In this document: piece after piece, positions 56,727-64,000 of the stretch
Layout of the letters: each line of letters begins with the position of its first letter
Position numbering within the stretch: the first letter of the stretch is position 1
From: Chroococcidiopsis sp. CCMEE 29
Lineage (GTDB): Bacteria > Cyanobacteriota > Cyanobacteriia > Cyanobacteriales > Chroococcidiopsidaceae
Direction: 5' to 3'
NCBI RefSeq assembly: GCF_023558375.1
Contig: NZ_CP083761.1
Span: forward strand, 981,001 to 1,045,000
DNA: 64,000 bases
Made by a program: the position numbers and the translations under genes
The notes under the pieces: model-generated
Databases searched by the model: none
What the model saw: the letters and a program-made list of their open reading frames with translations, nothing else
Told to the model about the DNA's origin: nothing

Positions 56727-57881
56727 TTAAGACTGAGCAAATACGCGAGCCGCAGCCGCTACACCAGAACCAGGAGTAAACCCTTCATAGCCCAATTCTC
56801 GCAAAGCAACTTCTAACGAGGCGATCGCACTTAGGATATCGCGCTCGCTGACAAAGCCTAGATGCCCAATCCGAAAGATTTTGCCCTTCAGGTGGTCTTG
56901 TCCTCCAGCCAACGCAATGTCAAATTGCTTCTTCATAATTGCCCGAATCTGCTCAGCTTCAACTGAGCTTGGCGCTACGGCTGTAATGGCATGACTGGCA
57001 CAACTATCCGCCGTGAGTAAAGGTAGGTTCAACCCTTTGATCGCGGCGCGGGTGGCATTCATTAACCGTTGGTGGCGAGTAAAGATTGATTCTAAACCTT
57101 CAGCTTGCATCATCCGTAAAGTAGCGTGCAGTGCCACTATTAGATTAACTGGCGGAGTAAAGGGGGTAGTATTTTTCGCGGTAGCTTTGCGATACTTGCC
57201 TAAATCTAAGTAGTAGCGTGGCAGTTTAGCAGTTTTGTAAGCTTCCCAAGCTTTAGGACTGACGGCGACAAATCCTAATCCAGGGGGAATCATGTAGCCT
57301 TTTTGCGAACCGGAAGCAACCACATCTAAGCCCCAAGTATCCATTGGCAGATTGACTGCTCCTAAGCTAGTTACGGCATCAACAATCATGAGTGCTTCGC
57401 CGTGTTGCTTAACGTAACGGTTGATGGTTTCTAGGTCATTCAGCACACCCGTTGAAGTTTCACTATGGGTAATAATGACCGCTTTAATCTGCTTTTCGGT
57501 ATCAGCTTCAAGTTTTTCTTGAAATAGCTGGGGGTCAAGGGGTTGTCCCCACTCGGCGGTGATTTTTTCTACTTGTAGGCTGTAGGCTTGAGCGACTTCC
57601 GCCCAGCGATCGCCAAACTTGCCATTACACCCTATTAAGACGCGATCGCCTGGACTGAGAAAGTTAATTATTCCTGCTTCCACTGCACCAGTGCCACTGG
57701 TAGTCAGCATCAGCACATCACTCTCAGTTTGGTGTAGCCATTTCAGATTTTGAGTCACCTCCGCCAGCAAGTTACTAAATTCACTAGTACGGTGACCGAT
57801 TGGGTGCTTGGCTAGAGCGAGTAACGCCGCCTCCGGTACTGGCGTTGGACCGGGAATCATCAGCATCAGCTTGTCGTCCAT
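56727..57881 (-). CDS. class V aminotransferase (alanine--glyoxylate / serine--pyruvate type)
   Basis: 384 residues, PLP fold type I. Seen are MIPGPTPVPEAALLALAKHPIGHRT, the catalytic Lys in ASGSQKGYMIPPG and a C-terminal FRIGHLGFVSERD. Activity with glyoxylate would place it in photorespiration; serine-pyruvate activity is also possible. Related cyanobacterial genes have been mislabelled as a soluble-hydrogenase subunit. ATG at 57881. Confidence 0.9.
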   Translation of the reverse strand: MDDKLMLMIPGPTPVPEAALLALAKHPIGHRTSEFSNLLAEVTQNLKWLHQTESDVLMLTTSGTGAVEAGIINFLSPGDRVLIGCNGKFGDRWAEVAQAYSLQVEKITAEWGQPLDPQLFQEKLEADTEKQIKAVIITHSETSTGVLNDLETINRYVKQHGEALMIVDAVTSLGAVNLPMDTWGLDVVASGSQKGYMIPPGLGFVAVSPKAWEAYKTAKLPRYYLDLGKYRKATAKNTTPFTPPVNLIVALHATLRMMQAEGLESIFTRHQRLMNATRAAIKGLNLPLLTADSCASHAITAVAPSSVEAEQIRAIMKKQFDIALAGGQDHLKGKIFRIGHLGFVSERDILSAIASLEVALRELGYEGFTPGSGVAAAARVFAQS

Positions 57882-57985
57882 AGGTCTGTTTTAGTATCAA
57901 CTAGGTGTGAAGAATTAACAATTTATCTACAATTGATTGCACAACTCTCTCATAGATAACACCGAATCAACAACCAGTTTTAAAA

Positions 57986-58762
57986 TCAATGGCGGCGTTG
58001 TTTTGTTAAAAAAGGCGGTAATTCTACCTGGTGTGGCTGCTTCCTCAATTTAAGAGACAGCTGAGTTTTTGGTGCCACAGCCTCAGCGGCTAAAAGTTGG
58101 TCTTTCCCTAAAAGCTCAGAAAGCTCAATTTCACAGCTTGGCCAAAGTTGGGCGAGGGTTTCCTTTAGTTTGAGTGCCAACTCTTTCCAGTAGTGCATAG
58201 CAGCTTCGTACTCACCGGTTTGCTGACATTGCTGGAGAATATGTTCCTGCAAGGCAATATTTTGCTGTTCGATTTGGCAGGAGCGATCGCGCTCTTGTTC
58301 TAGTTCCCAGCAAGCTTGTTGAAGTTGTGCTTGTAAAAGGTGTTGTTGAGCCAGTTGCTGTTTTAATTGAGTGATTGCTTGTTGCTGCACATTGGCAATG
58401 TCCTCTGCTGCTACTAGTTGAGCTTCCAACATTTGCTGCTGTTTGAGACTTTGCTTCAATTCATGCAAATAATTCAATGATTGTTCCAGTGCCTTTTCTA
58501 ATTCCCTGATGCGCTCTAGCCGTATATGTTCACCTGATTTTCCTAAAGGAATTGTAAAACTAAGCTCCTCCTTTTGCTGTAGCCGACTCATTTGTACTAG
58601 CTCCCTCAAAAGGTTTAGGCTCTCTTGCCTACTAAGGGCGATAGCGGGTATCACCACCTCAGCTTTCTTGGCAGCGTCACTATCGTTCTCCACCCTTGCT
58701 ATCCAACAATTAAGCTTTTCAGCTCCCGAGCTGCTACGATCTTTTAAGTTCAATTGCGACAC
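57986..58762 (-). CDS. coiled-coil hypothetical protein
   Basis: 258 residues. The central part (about 80-190) is a long Gln/Leu/Glu-rich coiled coil; the ends are polar and no membrane segment is present. GTG start with an excellent GGAGGT site. The DUF5340 gene is the next one downstream on the same strand in gene order (58816-59097, upstream in transcription). Function unknown. Confidence 0.75.
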   Translation of the reverse strand: MSQLNLKDRSSSGAEKLNCWIARVENDSDAAKKAEVVIPAIALSRQESLNLLRELVQMSRLQQKEELSFTIPLGKSGEHIRLERIRELEKALEQSLNYLHELKQSLKQQQMLEAQLVAAEDIANVQQQAITQLKQQLAQQHLLQAQLQQACWELEQERDRSCQIEQQNIALQEHILQQCQQTGEYEAAMHYWKELALKLKETLAQLWPSCEIELSELLGKDQLLAAEAVAPKTQLSLKLRKQPHQVELPPFLTKQRRH

Positions 58763-58815
58763 GTAAGACCTCCAAAAATTATCATTCGGTCTCTTTGCAT
58801 ATCGATGCCGGAATT

Positions 58816-59097
58816 TTAGACTAACGGTTTCTGGGAGAGAGGCAAGTAATCTGGAGAGGATACCTGTTCAAGACTACGATGATTAAGTGACCAGCGGAAC
58901 TCAAACTCTAGCTGAGCCAGCTGGCAACTCTCTTCGAGTTGTTTTTGTTGAGTAACGGCTTTGCGGATGCTAATAATTAACTGATTTACTTGCTCGCGCA
59001 GTGCAGGGTTTTGACTCACTGCTGGCAAGGTTTGTCGCTCTAAAAGTTGTAGTAGTAGTTCGTAATGGATCGGTGACGGCAGAGGAATTGGCTGCAT
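58816..59097 (-). CDS. DUF5340 family small protein
   Basis: 93 residues, helical: PSPIHYELLLQLLERQTL, NPALREQVNQLIISIRKAV and a C-terminal RWSLNHRSLEQ. It fits a cyanobacterial family without known function. It is transcribed just before the coiled-coil gene (53-bp gap). ATG at 59097. Confidence 0.78.
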   Translation of the reverse strand: MQPIPLPSPIHYELLLQLLERQTLPAVSQNPALREQVNQLIISIRKAVTQQKQLEESCQLAQLEFEFRWSLNHRSLEQVSSPDYLPLSQKPLV

Positions 59098-59106
59098 GAA
59101 GTCAAG

Positions 59107-59136
59107 TTTAGATTTTAGATTTTGGATTTTGGATTA
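59107..59136. repeat. STRR-like heptamer repeat
   Basis: A tandem TTTTAGA/TTTTGGA-type block between trpC and the DUF5340 gene. Confidence 0.65.
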
Positions 59137-59164
59137 ATAGCTGCTCAATGCTCATTTTTCTGGC

Positions 59165-60052
59165 TCAGGAGGTAGGAAAAAGAGCGGCGATCGCTTTAGC
59201 TGGATCGGGCTGCTTCACCAGTGATTCTCCAATCAGCACTGCCTCTGCACCCGCTGAAGTCACTATAGCCAAGTCAGATGCAGTGTAGAGTCCCGACTCA
59301 CTTACAACCAGGATACCCCGTGATCGCATTTCCTCACCCCTTGCTGCTAGCAAAGAGCAGGTAGTTTGGGGGTTAACCGAGAAGTCTTCCAGGTTGCGAT
59401 TATTGATCCCTATTAAGGTAACGCCATCCAGGGCTAACACGCGATCGAGTTCTGCTAGGGTATGAACTTCAATCAAGGCTGCCATCTTCAGAGCATTGGC
59501 AATTTTGATGTAGTATTGGAGGTCTTGGTCTGAAAGAATTGCCGTAATCAACAGTACAGCATCCGCTCCCTGGACACGAGCTAGGTACATCTGGTAAGGA
59601 TAGAGGACAAAATCCTTGCATAGCAGCGGCAAGTCTACTGTGGCGCGAATCTTAGCTAAATTGTCAAAGCTACCTTGGAAGAATTTTTCATCTGTTAGCA
59701 CAGAAATACAGCTAGCACCACCTTGCTGGTAAGAAAGCGCGATCACCACCGGATCGAAATCTTCCCGGATCACACCTTTACTAGGAGAAGCTTTTTTTAC
59801 CTCAGCAATTAGCGCTGGTTTTGTCTTACCCGATCGTAGGGCGGCAACAAAATCACGAGTTGCTGGTGCCGTGAGTGCTTGACGCTGCAAATCAGCTAAA
59901 GGTATCCTTTCCCGCCATTGAGCAACTTCGGTTTCTTTGTACCAGACAATTTCTTCTAAAATGTGGCTTGGCGCTGCATCAGGGATCAAAACCTGATAGC
60001 GCAAGCTTTCCACAGCAACAGATGGACTGGGTGAACGGCGACGAATTTGCAT
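59165..60052 (-). CDS. trpC: indole-3-glycerol phosphate synthase
   Basis: 295 residues, TIM barrel. Lys in [36 protein letters not shown] and VSESGLY complete the active site. It closes the indole ring in tryptophan synthesis. The roughly 30-residue N-terminal extension ([20 protein letters not shown]) is typical of cyanobacterial members. ATG at 60052. Confidence 0.97.
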   Translation of the reverse strand: MQIRRRSPSPSVAVESLRYQVLIPDAAPSHILEEIVWYKETEVAQWRERIPLADLQRQALTAPATRDFVAALRSGKTKPALIAEVKKASPSKGVIREDFDPVVIALSYQQGGASCISVLTDEKFFQGSFDNLAKIRATVDLPLLCKDFVLYPYQMYLARVQGADAVLLITAILSDQDLQYYIKIANALKMAALIEVHTLAELDRVLALDGVTLIGINNRNLEDFSVNPQTTCSLLAARGEEMRSRGILVVSESGLYTASDLAIVTSAGAEAVLIGESLVKQPDPAKAIAALFPTS

Positions 60053-60054
60053 AC

Positions 60055-60128
60055 TAGGGGCTAGGGTTTAGGGCTTAGGGGTTAGGGAAAGACGGGGAGA
60101 GATTTTAGATTCAATCCAAAATCCATCC
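60055..60128. repeat. TTAGGGG-type and STRR-like repeats
   Basis: GGGGCTAGGGTTTAGGGCTTAGGGG-type heptamers (60055-60090) followed by a partial TTTTAGA block, between lpdA and trpC. Kin to the repeat in the crtH 5' end. Confidence 0.5.
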
Positions 60129-60129
60129 T

Positions 60130-61560
60130 TTAAGAGGCGATCGCTCGCTTATAGGCTTCATCTAGCACTTCGGAAAGCGTCGGATGAGTGTGAACCAGAT
60201 GTGCCAGGGTGTGGACTGACTGTCGGTTTGCGATCGCTGCCGATGCTTCATGAATTAAATCTGAGGCGTGAAGACCAATAATATGAACTCCCAGCACTTC
60301 CCCTGTATCTTGGCGATAAACCAACTTTGCCATGCCGTCGGCTTCACCTTCTGCCAGTGCTTTGGAATTGCCTTTAAAGTAACTTCTGACTGTACCCACT
60401 TCAAAACCTTCAGCCTGACCTAATTCCTTAGCAGCTGTCTCTGTCATTCCCACATAGCTGATTTCCGGGTGAGTAAATGCAGCTGCTGGGATGCTGCGAT
60501 AGTCTATCTGCCGCTGTCGCCCACAAATATTGTCCACTGCTACAATGCCTTGAGCCGACGCTGCGTGAGCTAGCATTATTTTGCCGTTAGCATCTCCAAT
60601 TGCCCACAGATGGGGCACTGGTTCACCCGCTGACAGCACTGCCATCCGGTCATCTACTGGAATAAAGTTGCGGCGGTCAAGTTCTACCCCCACAGACTCT
60701 AAGCCGAGATTTTGGGTGGCTGGGATACGTCCAGTAGCGACTAAGCAAGCATCCACCTCTAACACATCCACATCTTCTTTGGTTTTGAAGTCAGCTAGCT
60801 CAATTACTACTGGCGAACCGGGAATGACTTTCTTGGCGTATATCCCTACCTTAGTTTCAATAGCGCGGGGATTAATTAGCGATCGCTCTGCCAGTTTAGC
60901 AATGTCCCGATCAAAACCCGGCATCAGTTGGTCTAGGGCTTCGATCATCGTGATTTCACAGCCCAAGGCTGAGTAGATATCGGAAAATTCTAAACCAATA
61001 TAACCACTACCAATAATTGCCACCCACTGCGGTAGTTGTTCTAGCTTCACGCCTTGGTCGCTGGTATAAACTGTTTTCCCGTCTATCTCAATTCCGGGGG
61101 GAACAAAGGGTTCAGAACCTGGGGCAAGAATGATGTCTTTTGCCGTGATGGTTTTTTCTGCGTTGTCTGTAGCAACCGTTATTTTTTGCGGTCCAGCAAC
61201 TTTACCCCAACCCCGAATAATATCCACTCCTAGGCGTTTGAGGCTGTTGGTCAAGTCTCCCTGAAGTTTGTTAACGAGACTGGTAGCGTGGTTGGCGATC
61301 GCTTGTCGGTCAAACTCTACACTTCCTACTTGAATACCTAGGGCTTTTAGGTGGTGGGCATCGTGTAATTCCCGTACCCGTCCAGATGCCGCTAACAATG
61401 CTTTGGAGGGAATACAACCCCGATTGACGCAGGTACCGCCCATATCACCTGCTTCAATAATCGCTGTTTTTAAACCACAACTGACGGCGTGTAAAGCAGC
61501 ACCATGACCGCCTACTCCAGCGCCAATAATCACTAAGTCATAATCAAATTCCTGACTCAC
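60130..61560 (-). CDS. lpdA: dihydrolipoyl dehydrogenase
   Basis: 476 residues from the GTG at 61560, which has a strong AGGAG site (the open frame extends to a TTG at 61599). FAD-binding [15 protein letters not shown], redox-active CVNRGC (C44, C49), NAD-binding [12 protein letters not shown] and the C-terminal HAHPTLSE-type active-site region ([10 protein letters not shown]) are present. It is the E3 subunit of pyruvate dehydrogenase and the glycine cleavage system. trpC lies downstream. Confidence 0.96.
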   Translation of the reverse strand: MSQEFDYDLVIIGAGVGGHGAALHAVSCGLKTAIIEAGDMGGTCVNRGCIPSKALLAASGRVRELHDAHHLKALGIQVGSVEFDRQAIANHATSLVNKLQGDLTNSLKRLGVDIIRGWGKVAGPQKITVATDNAEKTITAKDIILAPGSEPFVPPGIEIDGKTVYTSDQGVKLEQLPQWVAIIGSGYIGLEFSDIYSALGCEITMIEALDQLMPGFDRDIAKLAERSLINPRAIETKVGIYAKKVIPGSPVVIELADFKTKEDVDVLEVDACLVATGRIPATQNLGLESVGVELDRRNFIPVDDRMAVLSAGEPVPHLWAIGDANGKIMLAHAASAQGIVAVDNICGRQRQIDYRSIPAAAFTHPEISYVGMTETAAKELGQAEGFEVGTVRSYFKGNSKALAEGEADGMAKLVYRQDTGEVLGVHIIGLHASDLIHEASAAIANRQSVHTLAHLVHTHPTLSEVLDEAYKRAIAS

Positions 61561-61659
61561 CGAAGCTCTCCTGGTGTGCGTTACCCTCCTTATTTTCAAC
61601 TTTACCTAGCAGTCAGTGCAAGCCCCCTGATTGAACTAAGAAAGTAAAATTTATCTTGA

Positions 61660-62130
61660 TTAGCTCAACCGGGCTATACATTCCAAAATCAACCTTTGAT
61701 TTTCCAGAGCGAAGGGCTGAATTTCTAAAGCGCGGCGAAAAGCTTGAATAGCAGCACTGTAATCTTCCAGGGCAGCATGACATAATCCTATACCGTGCCA
61801 TGCGCCAAAATGAATCGGGTTGAGCTGAACTGTCATCTGACAATCTTTTAAAGACTTTTCGTACTGCCCAAGCGTGAAGTAAAGAATTGCACGTTGATTC
61901 CAAGCCTCAGCAAAATCCGGCTGATCTGTGATTAATTGGGTGAGTGCCGCTTCAGCTTGTGCCACCTCTCCTGTTTGCAGCAAAGCTTGACTACGCTGAA
62001 GAATTTCCCAGCCATAAATCCCTTTTTGCTGAAACCAAATCCGCCAGAGTTCCTCAGTTGCCCATTGGCGGACTGTTTCGTCAGCGTTTTTCAGGTCTTC
62101 GAGTAACTGGTCGATCAAAGATTTATCCAT
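61660..62130 (-). CDS. TPR-repeat protein
   Basis: 156 residues with about three tetratricopeptide units from residue 45 on (SQALLQTGEVAQAEAALTQ, AWNQRAILYFTLGQYEKSLKD, AWHGIGLCHAALEDYSAAIQA). The N-terminal helical part is unrelated to TPR. A soluble protein-interaction module; partner unknown. ATG at 62130. Confidence 0.88.
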   Translation of the reverse strand: MDKSLIDQLLEDLKNADETVRQWATEELWRIWFQQKGIYGWEILQRSQALLQTGEVAQAEAALTQLITDQPDFAEAWNQRAILYFTLGQYEKSLKDCQMTVQLNPIHFGAWHGIGLCHAALEDYSAAIQAFRRALEIQPFALENQRLILECIARLS

Positions 62131-62170
62131 CGCCCCTCTCTTGCCTTAGCGTCCTTCGTGGTTCGTCTCT

Positions 62171-63718
62171 CTACAACCCCAAATCAACCGCCACCCGATG
62201 AGCACAAGCAAACCCTGAAAAAGCCACCGCATTTAACCCCTGACCCGGAAACGTACTATCTCCGACACAATACAGCCCTGGAACAGCCGTGCGATTAAAC
62301 GGCATCCCCAACAACCCCAATAACTTGCGCCGGGGTATTGGTCCATAAGTACCATCCGCACGCCCCAAGAAACGCCGATGCGTGCGTGGCGTTCCCACCT
62401 CCATATAATCCAGTCCAGCATCCAACCCCGGAAAAATTTTCTCCAACCGCCCAATTATTCGCCTAGCGGCAACCTCTTTCTTTTGTTCGTACTCACTCGG
62501 AGCAAGACCCTGCCAATCTTCAACCCAACTCGGTGTAAACGTGTGAACGATGTGATACCCAGCTGGTGCCAAATCAGGATCTAACAAAGTGGGAATTGAA
62601 ACAAAAATAGTTCCCTCTGCCGTCTCCATCTTGTCCCAGTTTTCCAACAAGATGTGATGACACTCCGTACCGCTAGGCAACACACTTGCCTCTACCCCCA
62701 AATGTAAGTTCAAAAAGCTAGGCGATTTCTGGTAGCGCTGCTGCCATTTCTGCTCAGCACTTGGCATCTCTTCAGCCGGGAGCAACTTCTCAAAAGTGTC
62801 CCAGCGGGTGGAATTGGAGACAATCCGCTTAGCTTGGTAGACTTTTCCAGAAGCTAGTTGCACACCGACCGCACGACCATTTTCTTTGAGGATTTTCGTC
62901 ACTCTAGCTTGATACTGAATTTTCCCTCCAGCCTTTTCTAGCCCCTCCACTAGTTTTTGGGCAATTTGACCTACACCACCTTTAGGGTAGTTAATCCCGC
63001 CATAGTGCCGATCAGAAAACACCATCCCAGCATTGATCATCGGCGTCATATCCGCTGGTACGACCGACCAGCAGTAACACTCCATATCAATAAACTGCAA
63101 CAGCTGGGGATCGCTAATGTAGTGACGTGCAACATCACCAGCATTCTGAGGCAGATACTTTACTAAACCGAGACAAGCTAGTGGATGCTGGAAAAATGCT
63201 CGCGTTAGATAACGAGGTTCTTCCAATGACAGCAATTCCATCCGGTTCAGACAATTGAAGACTTTCCAGCACTGATCGTAAAATTGGCGAATGCCTTGGC
63301 GTTCATGAGGAAAGTAGCTGGTTAGCTCTTGCAAAAACTTCTCATAATCGCGGTGAACTTTTAAGTCTAACCCCTTTGGGAGGTGATAGTGAATTTGTAC
63401 GGGGTCGGGAACCGTTTCTAGGCTTACATTTACGGCATCAAGTGCTCTGGTAAGCAGGTTAGTGGTGCCTTGAGTGCCAAAGCCAAAAATCATCGATGCT
63501 CCGACATCAAATCGGTAGCCTTCCCGCTCGAAGTACCCAGCACTGCCGCCTGGAATTACGTAGCGCTCCAGTACTAGCACCTTAGCACCCTTCGCTGCTA
63601 ACTGAGTTGCTGTTACCAGCCCCCCAATACCAGAGCCGATGACAATAACATCAAAACTAGGGGCTAGGGGTTGGGGGTTAGGGGTTAGGGATTGGAATGA
63701 GCTGGAAGCAGAAGGCAT
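62171..63718 (-). CDS. crtH: prolycopene (carotene) cis-trans isomerase
   Basis: About 515 residues from the ATG at 63718. FAD-binding [34 protein letters not shown] is followed by [12 protein letters not shown], and [19 protein letters not shown] at the C-terminus, all typical of CrtH/CRTISO, which converts poly-cis lycopene to all-trans lycopene. The frame is open to 63892, but the predicted promoter lies at 63863-63892, so the longer start is unlikely. The first 25 residues include [11 protein letters not shown], encoded by a GGGGTTAGGGGTT-type repeat. Confidence 0.94.
   Translation of the reverse strand: MPSASSSFQSLTPNPQPLAPSFDVIVIGSGIGGLVTATQLAAKGAKVLVLERYVIPGGSAGYFEREGYRFDVGASMIFGFGTQGTTNLLTRALDAVNVSLETVPDPVQIHYHLPKGLDLKVHRDYEKFLQELTSYFPHERQGIRQFYDQCWKVFNCLNRMELLSLEEPRYLTRAFFQHPLACLGLVKYLPQNAGDVARHYISDPQLLQFIDMECYCWSVVPADMTPMINAGMVFSDRHYGGINYPKGGVGQIAQKLVEGLEKAGGKIQYQARVTKILKENGRAVGVQLASGKVYQAKRIVSNSTRWDTFEKLLPAEEMPSAEQKWQQRYQKSPSFLNLHLGVEASVLPSGTECHHILLENWDKMETAEGTIFVSIPTLLDPDLAPAGYHIVHTFTPSWVEDWQGLAPSEYEQKKEVAARRIIGRLEKIFPGLDAGLDYMEVGTPRTHRRFLGRADGTYGPIPRRKLLGLLGMPFNRTAVPGLYCVGDSTFPGQGLNAVAFSGFACAHRVAVDLGL
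63655..63690. repeat. GGGGTTAGGGGTTAGGG repeat within the crtH reading frame
   Basis: A heptamer-like G-rich repeat (GGGGCTAGGGGTTGGGGG start) that is translated in crtH as a Pro/Asn/Gln-rich stretch. Related copies lie at 34268-34290 and 60055-60090. Confidence 0.65.
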
Positions 63719-63862
63719 GGAGTTCAGTAATTTCAGAGAATTTCCTGAATTTATAGTGTAGCGCCTCTCGCCTCTTGCCTCTTTCCTACCTAAAAAAATA
63801 GGGATCAGTCTGCCGACCAATCCCGTCTGCCGATCCTTAAAGAGAGGAGAACACTGAAAGCC

Positions 63863-63892
63863 AATATAAACTTGATTGAGAATATCTGTCAA
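63863..63892 (-). promoter_or_regulatory. predicted crtH promoter
   Basis: On the minus strand, TTGACA (63887-63892) and TATATT (63863-63868) are 18 bp apart, close to the sigma-70 consensus. The start would be near 63855, giving a UTR of about 137 nt before the ATG at 63718. Nothing else was recognised in 63719-64000. Confidence 0.7.
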
Positions 63893-64000
63893 TAGTTATC
63901 GAAAATTATTTTCAACTTTCCAAGTTTTCTAACAATCAGACCTGTTTGGAGCAACAACAATGACCAGAGATTAAAAATGTTCTATTCCCTCGCCCCTCAA

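Overview
The window is a stretch of cyanobacterial chromosome. It carries psbA (photosystem II D1), petM (cytochrome b6f), ycf39, a prolycopene isomerase (crtH), the ferredoxin-thioredoxin reductase variable subunit (ftrV), a ferrochelatase with a fused chlorophyll-binding-like tail, thyD and an NblR-like regulator. Many small families known mainly from cyanobacteria are present (DUF4079, DUF1997, DUF2949, DUF5340, Tab2). GCGATCGC (HIP1) palindromes are scattered throughout. Intergenic DNA is full of short degenerate repeats of the kind seen in Nostoc- and Chroococcidiopsis-like genomes, but I cannot name the genus. I see no rRNA, tRNA or CRISPR array.

Layout. 1-7.6 kb: a minus-strand surface-polysaccharide / nucleotide-sugar operon (rfbF, a sugar SDR, a C-methyltransferase, GT2, GT4, PIG-L deacetylase, and a second C-methyltransferase cut by the left edge). 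8.4-11.5 kb: a permease, rimM and avtA. 12-22 kb: glycogen phosphorylase, Tab2, a disordered small protein, methionine salvage (mtnP, mtnA), thyD and dxs. 22-30 kb: an ABC ATPase, a 15-unit ankyrin protein, DUF4079, DUF1997, an SDR, a lysozyme-like protein, psbA, a HIT protein and comM. 30.6-32.8 kb: a small accessory island. 33-47 kb: purB, hemH, gatB, purQ/purS, a Zur-like Fur protein, a slipin/NfeD pair, ftrV, a YdcF protein, a two-domain kinase, rplY and purA. 48-50.8 kb: an adenosine deaminase, a Fic protein and a candidate structured RNA. 50.8-63.7 kb: pdxA, petM, ycf39, nadK, the NblR-like regulator, a class V aminotransferase, trpC, lpdA, a TPR protein and crtH.

The most interesting segment is the island directly after comM. 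It is bounded by comM and a second 119-bp copy of the comM 3' end. That copy is about 89% identical, and most of the differences are synonymous. Inside lie an eroded RelE/ParE-like toxin-antitoxin pair and a HicBA module. The hicB antitoxin is split by a 1,219-bp IS630-type element. Removing the element and one copy of its TA target duplication restores a 71-residue hicB ORF exactly, while hicA remains intact. Other notable points are a candidate orphan HEARO/omega-RNA without an iscB gene (about 50.6-50.8 kb), a precisely 64-bp palindromic element present seven times and arranged as a mirror image around nfeD, and the apparent capture of intergenic repeat sequence into the reading frames of rimM and crtH.

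Functional themes: purine synthesis and salvage (purB, purQ, purS, purA, adenosine deaminase, mtnP), photosynthesis and its assembly or regulation (psbA, petM, ycf39, tab2, ftrV, hemH, crtH, nblR-like), and sugar/cell-surface chemistry. All functions are inferred from recognisable protein motifs. No database search was run.
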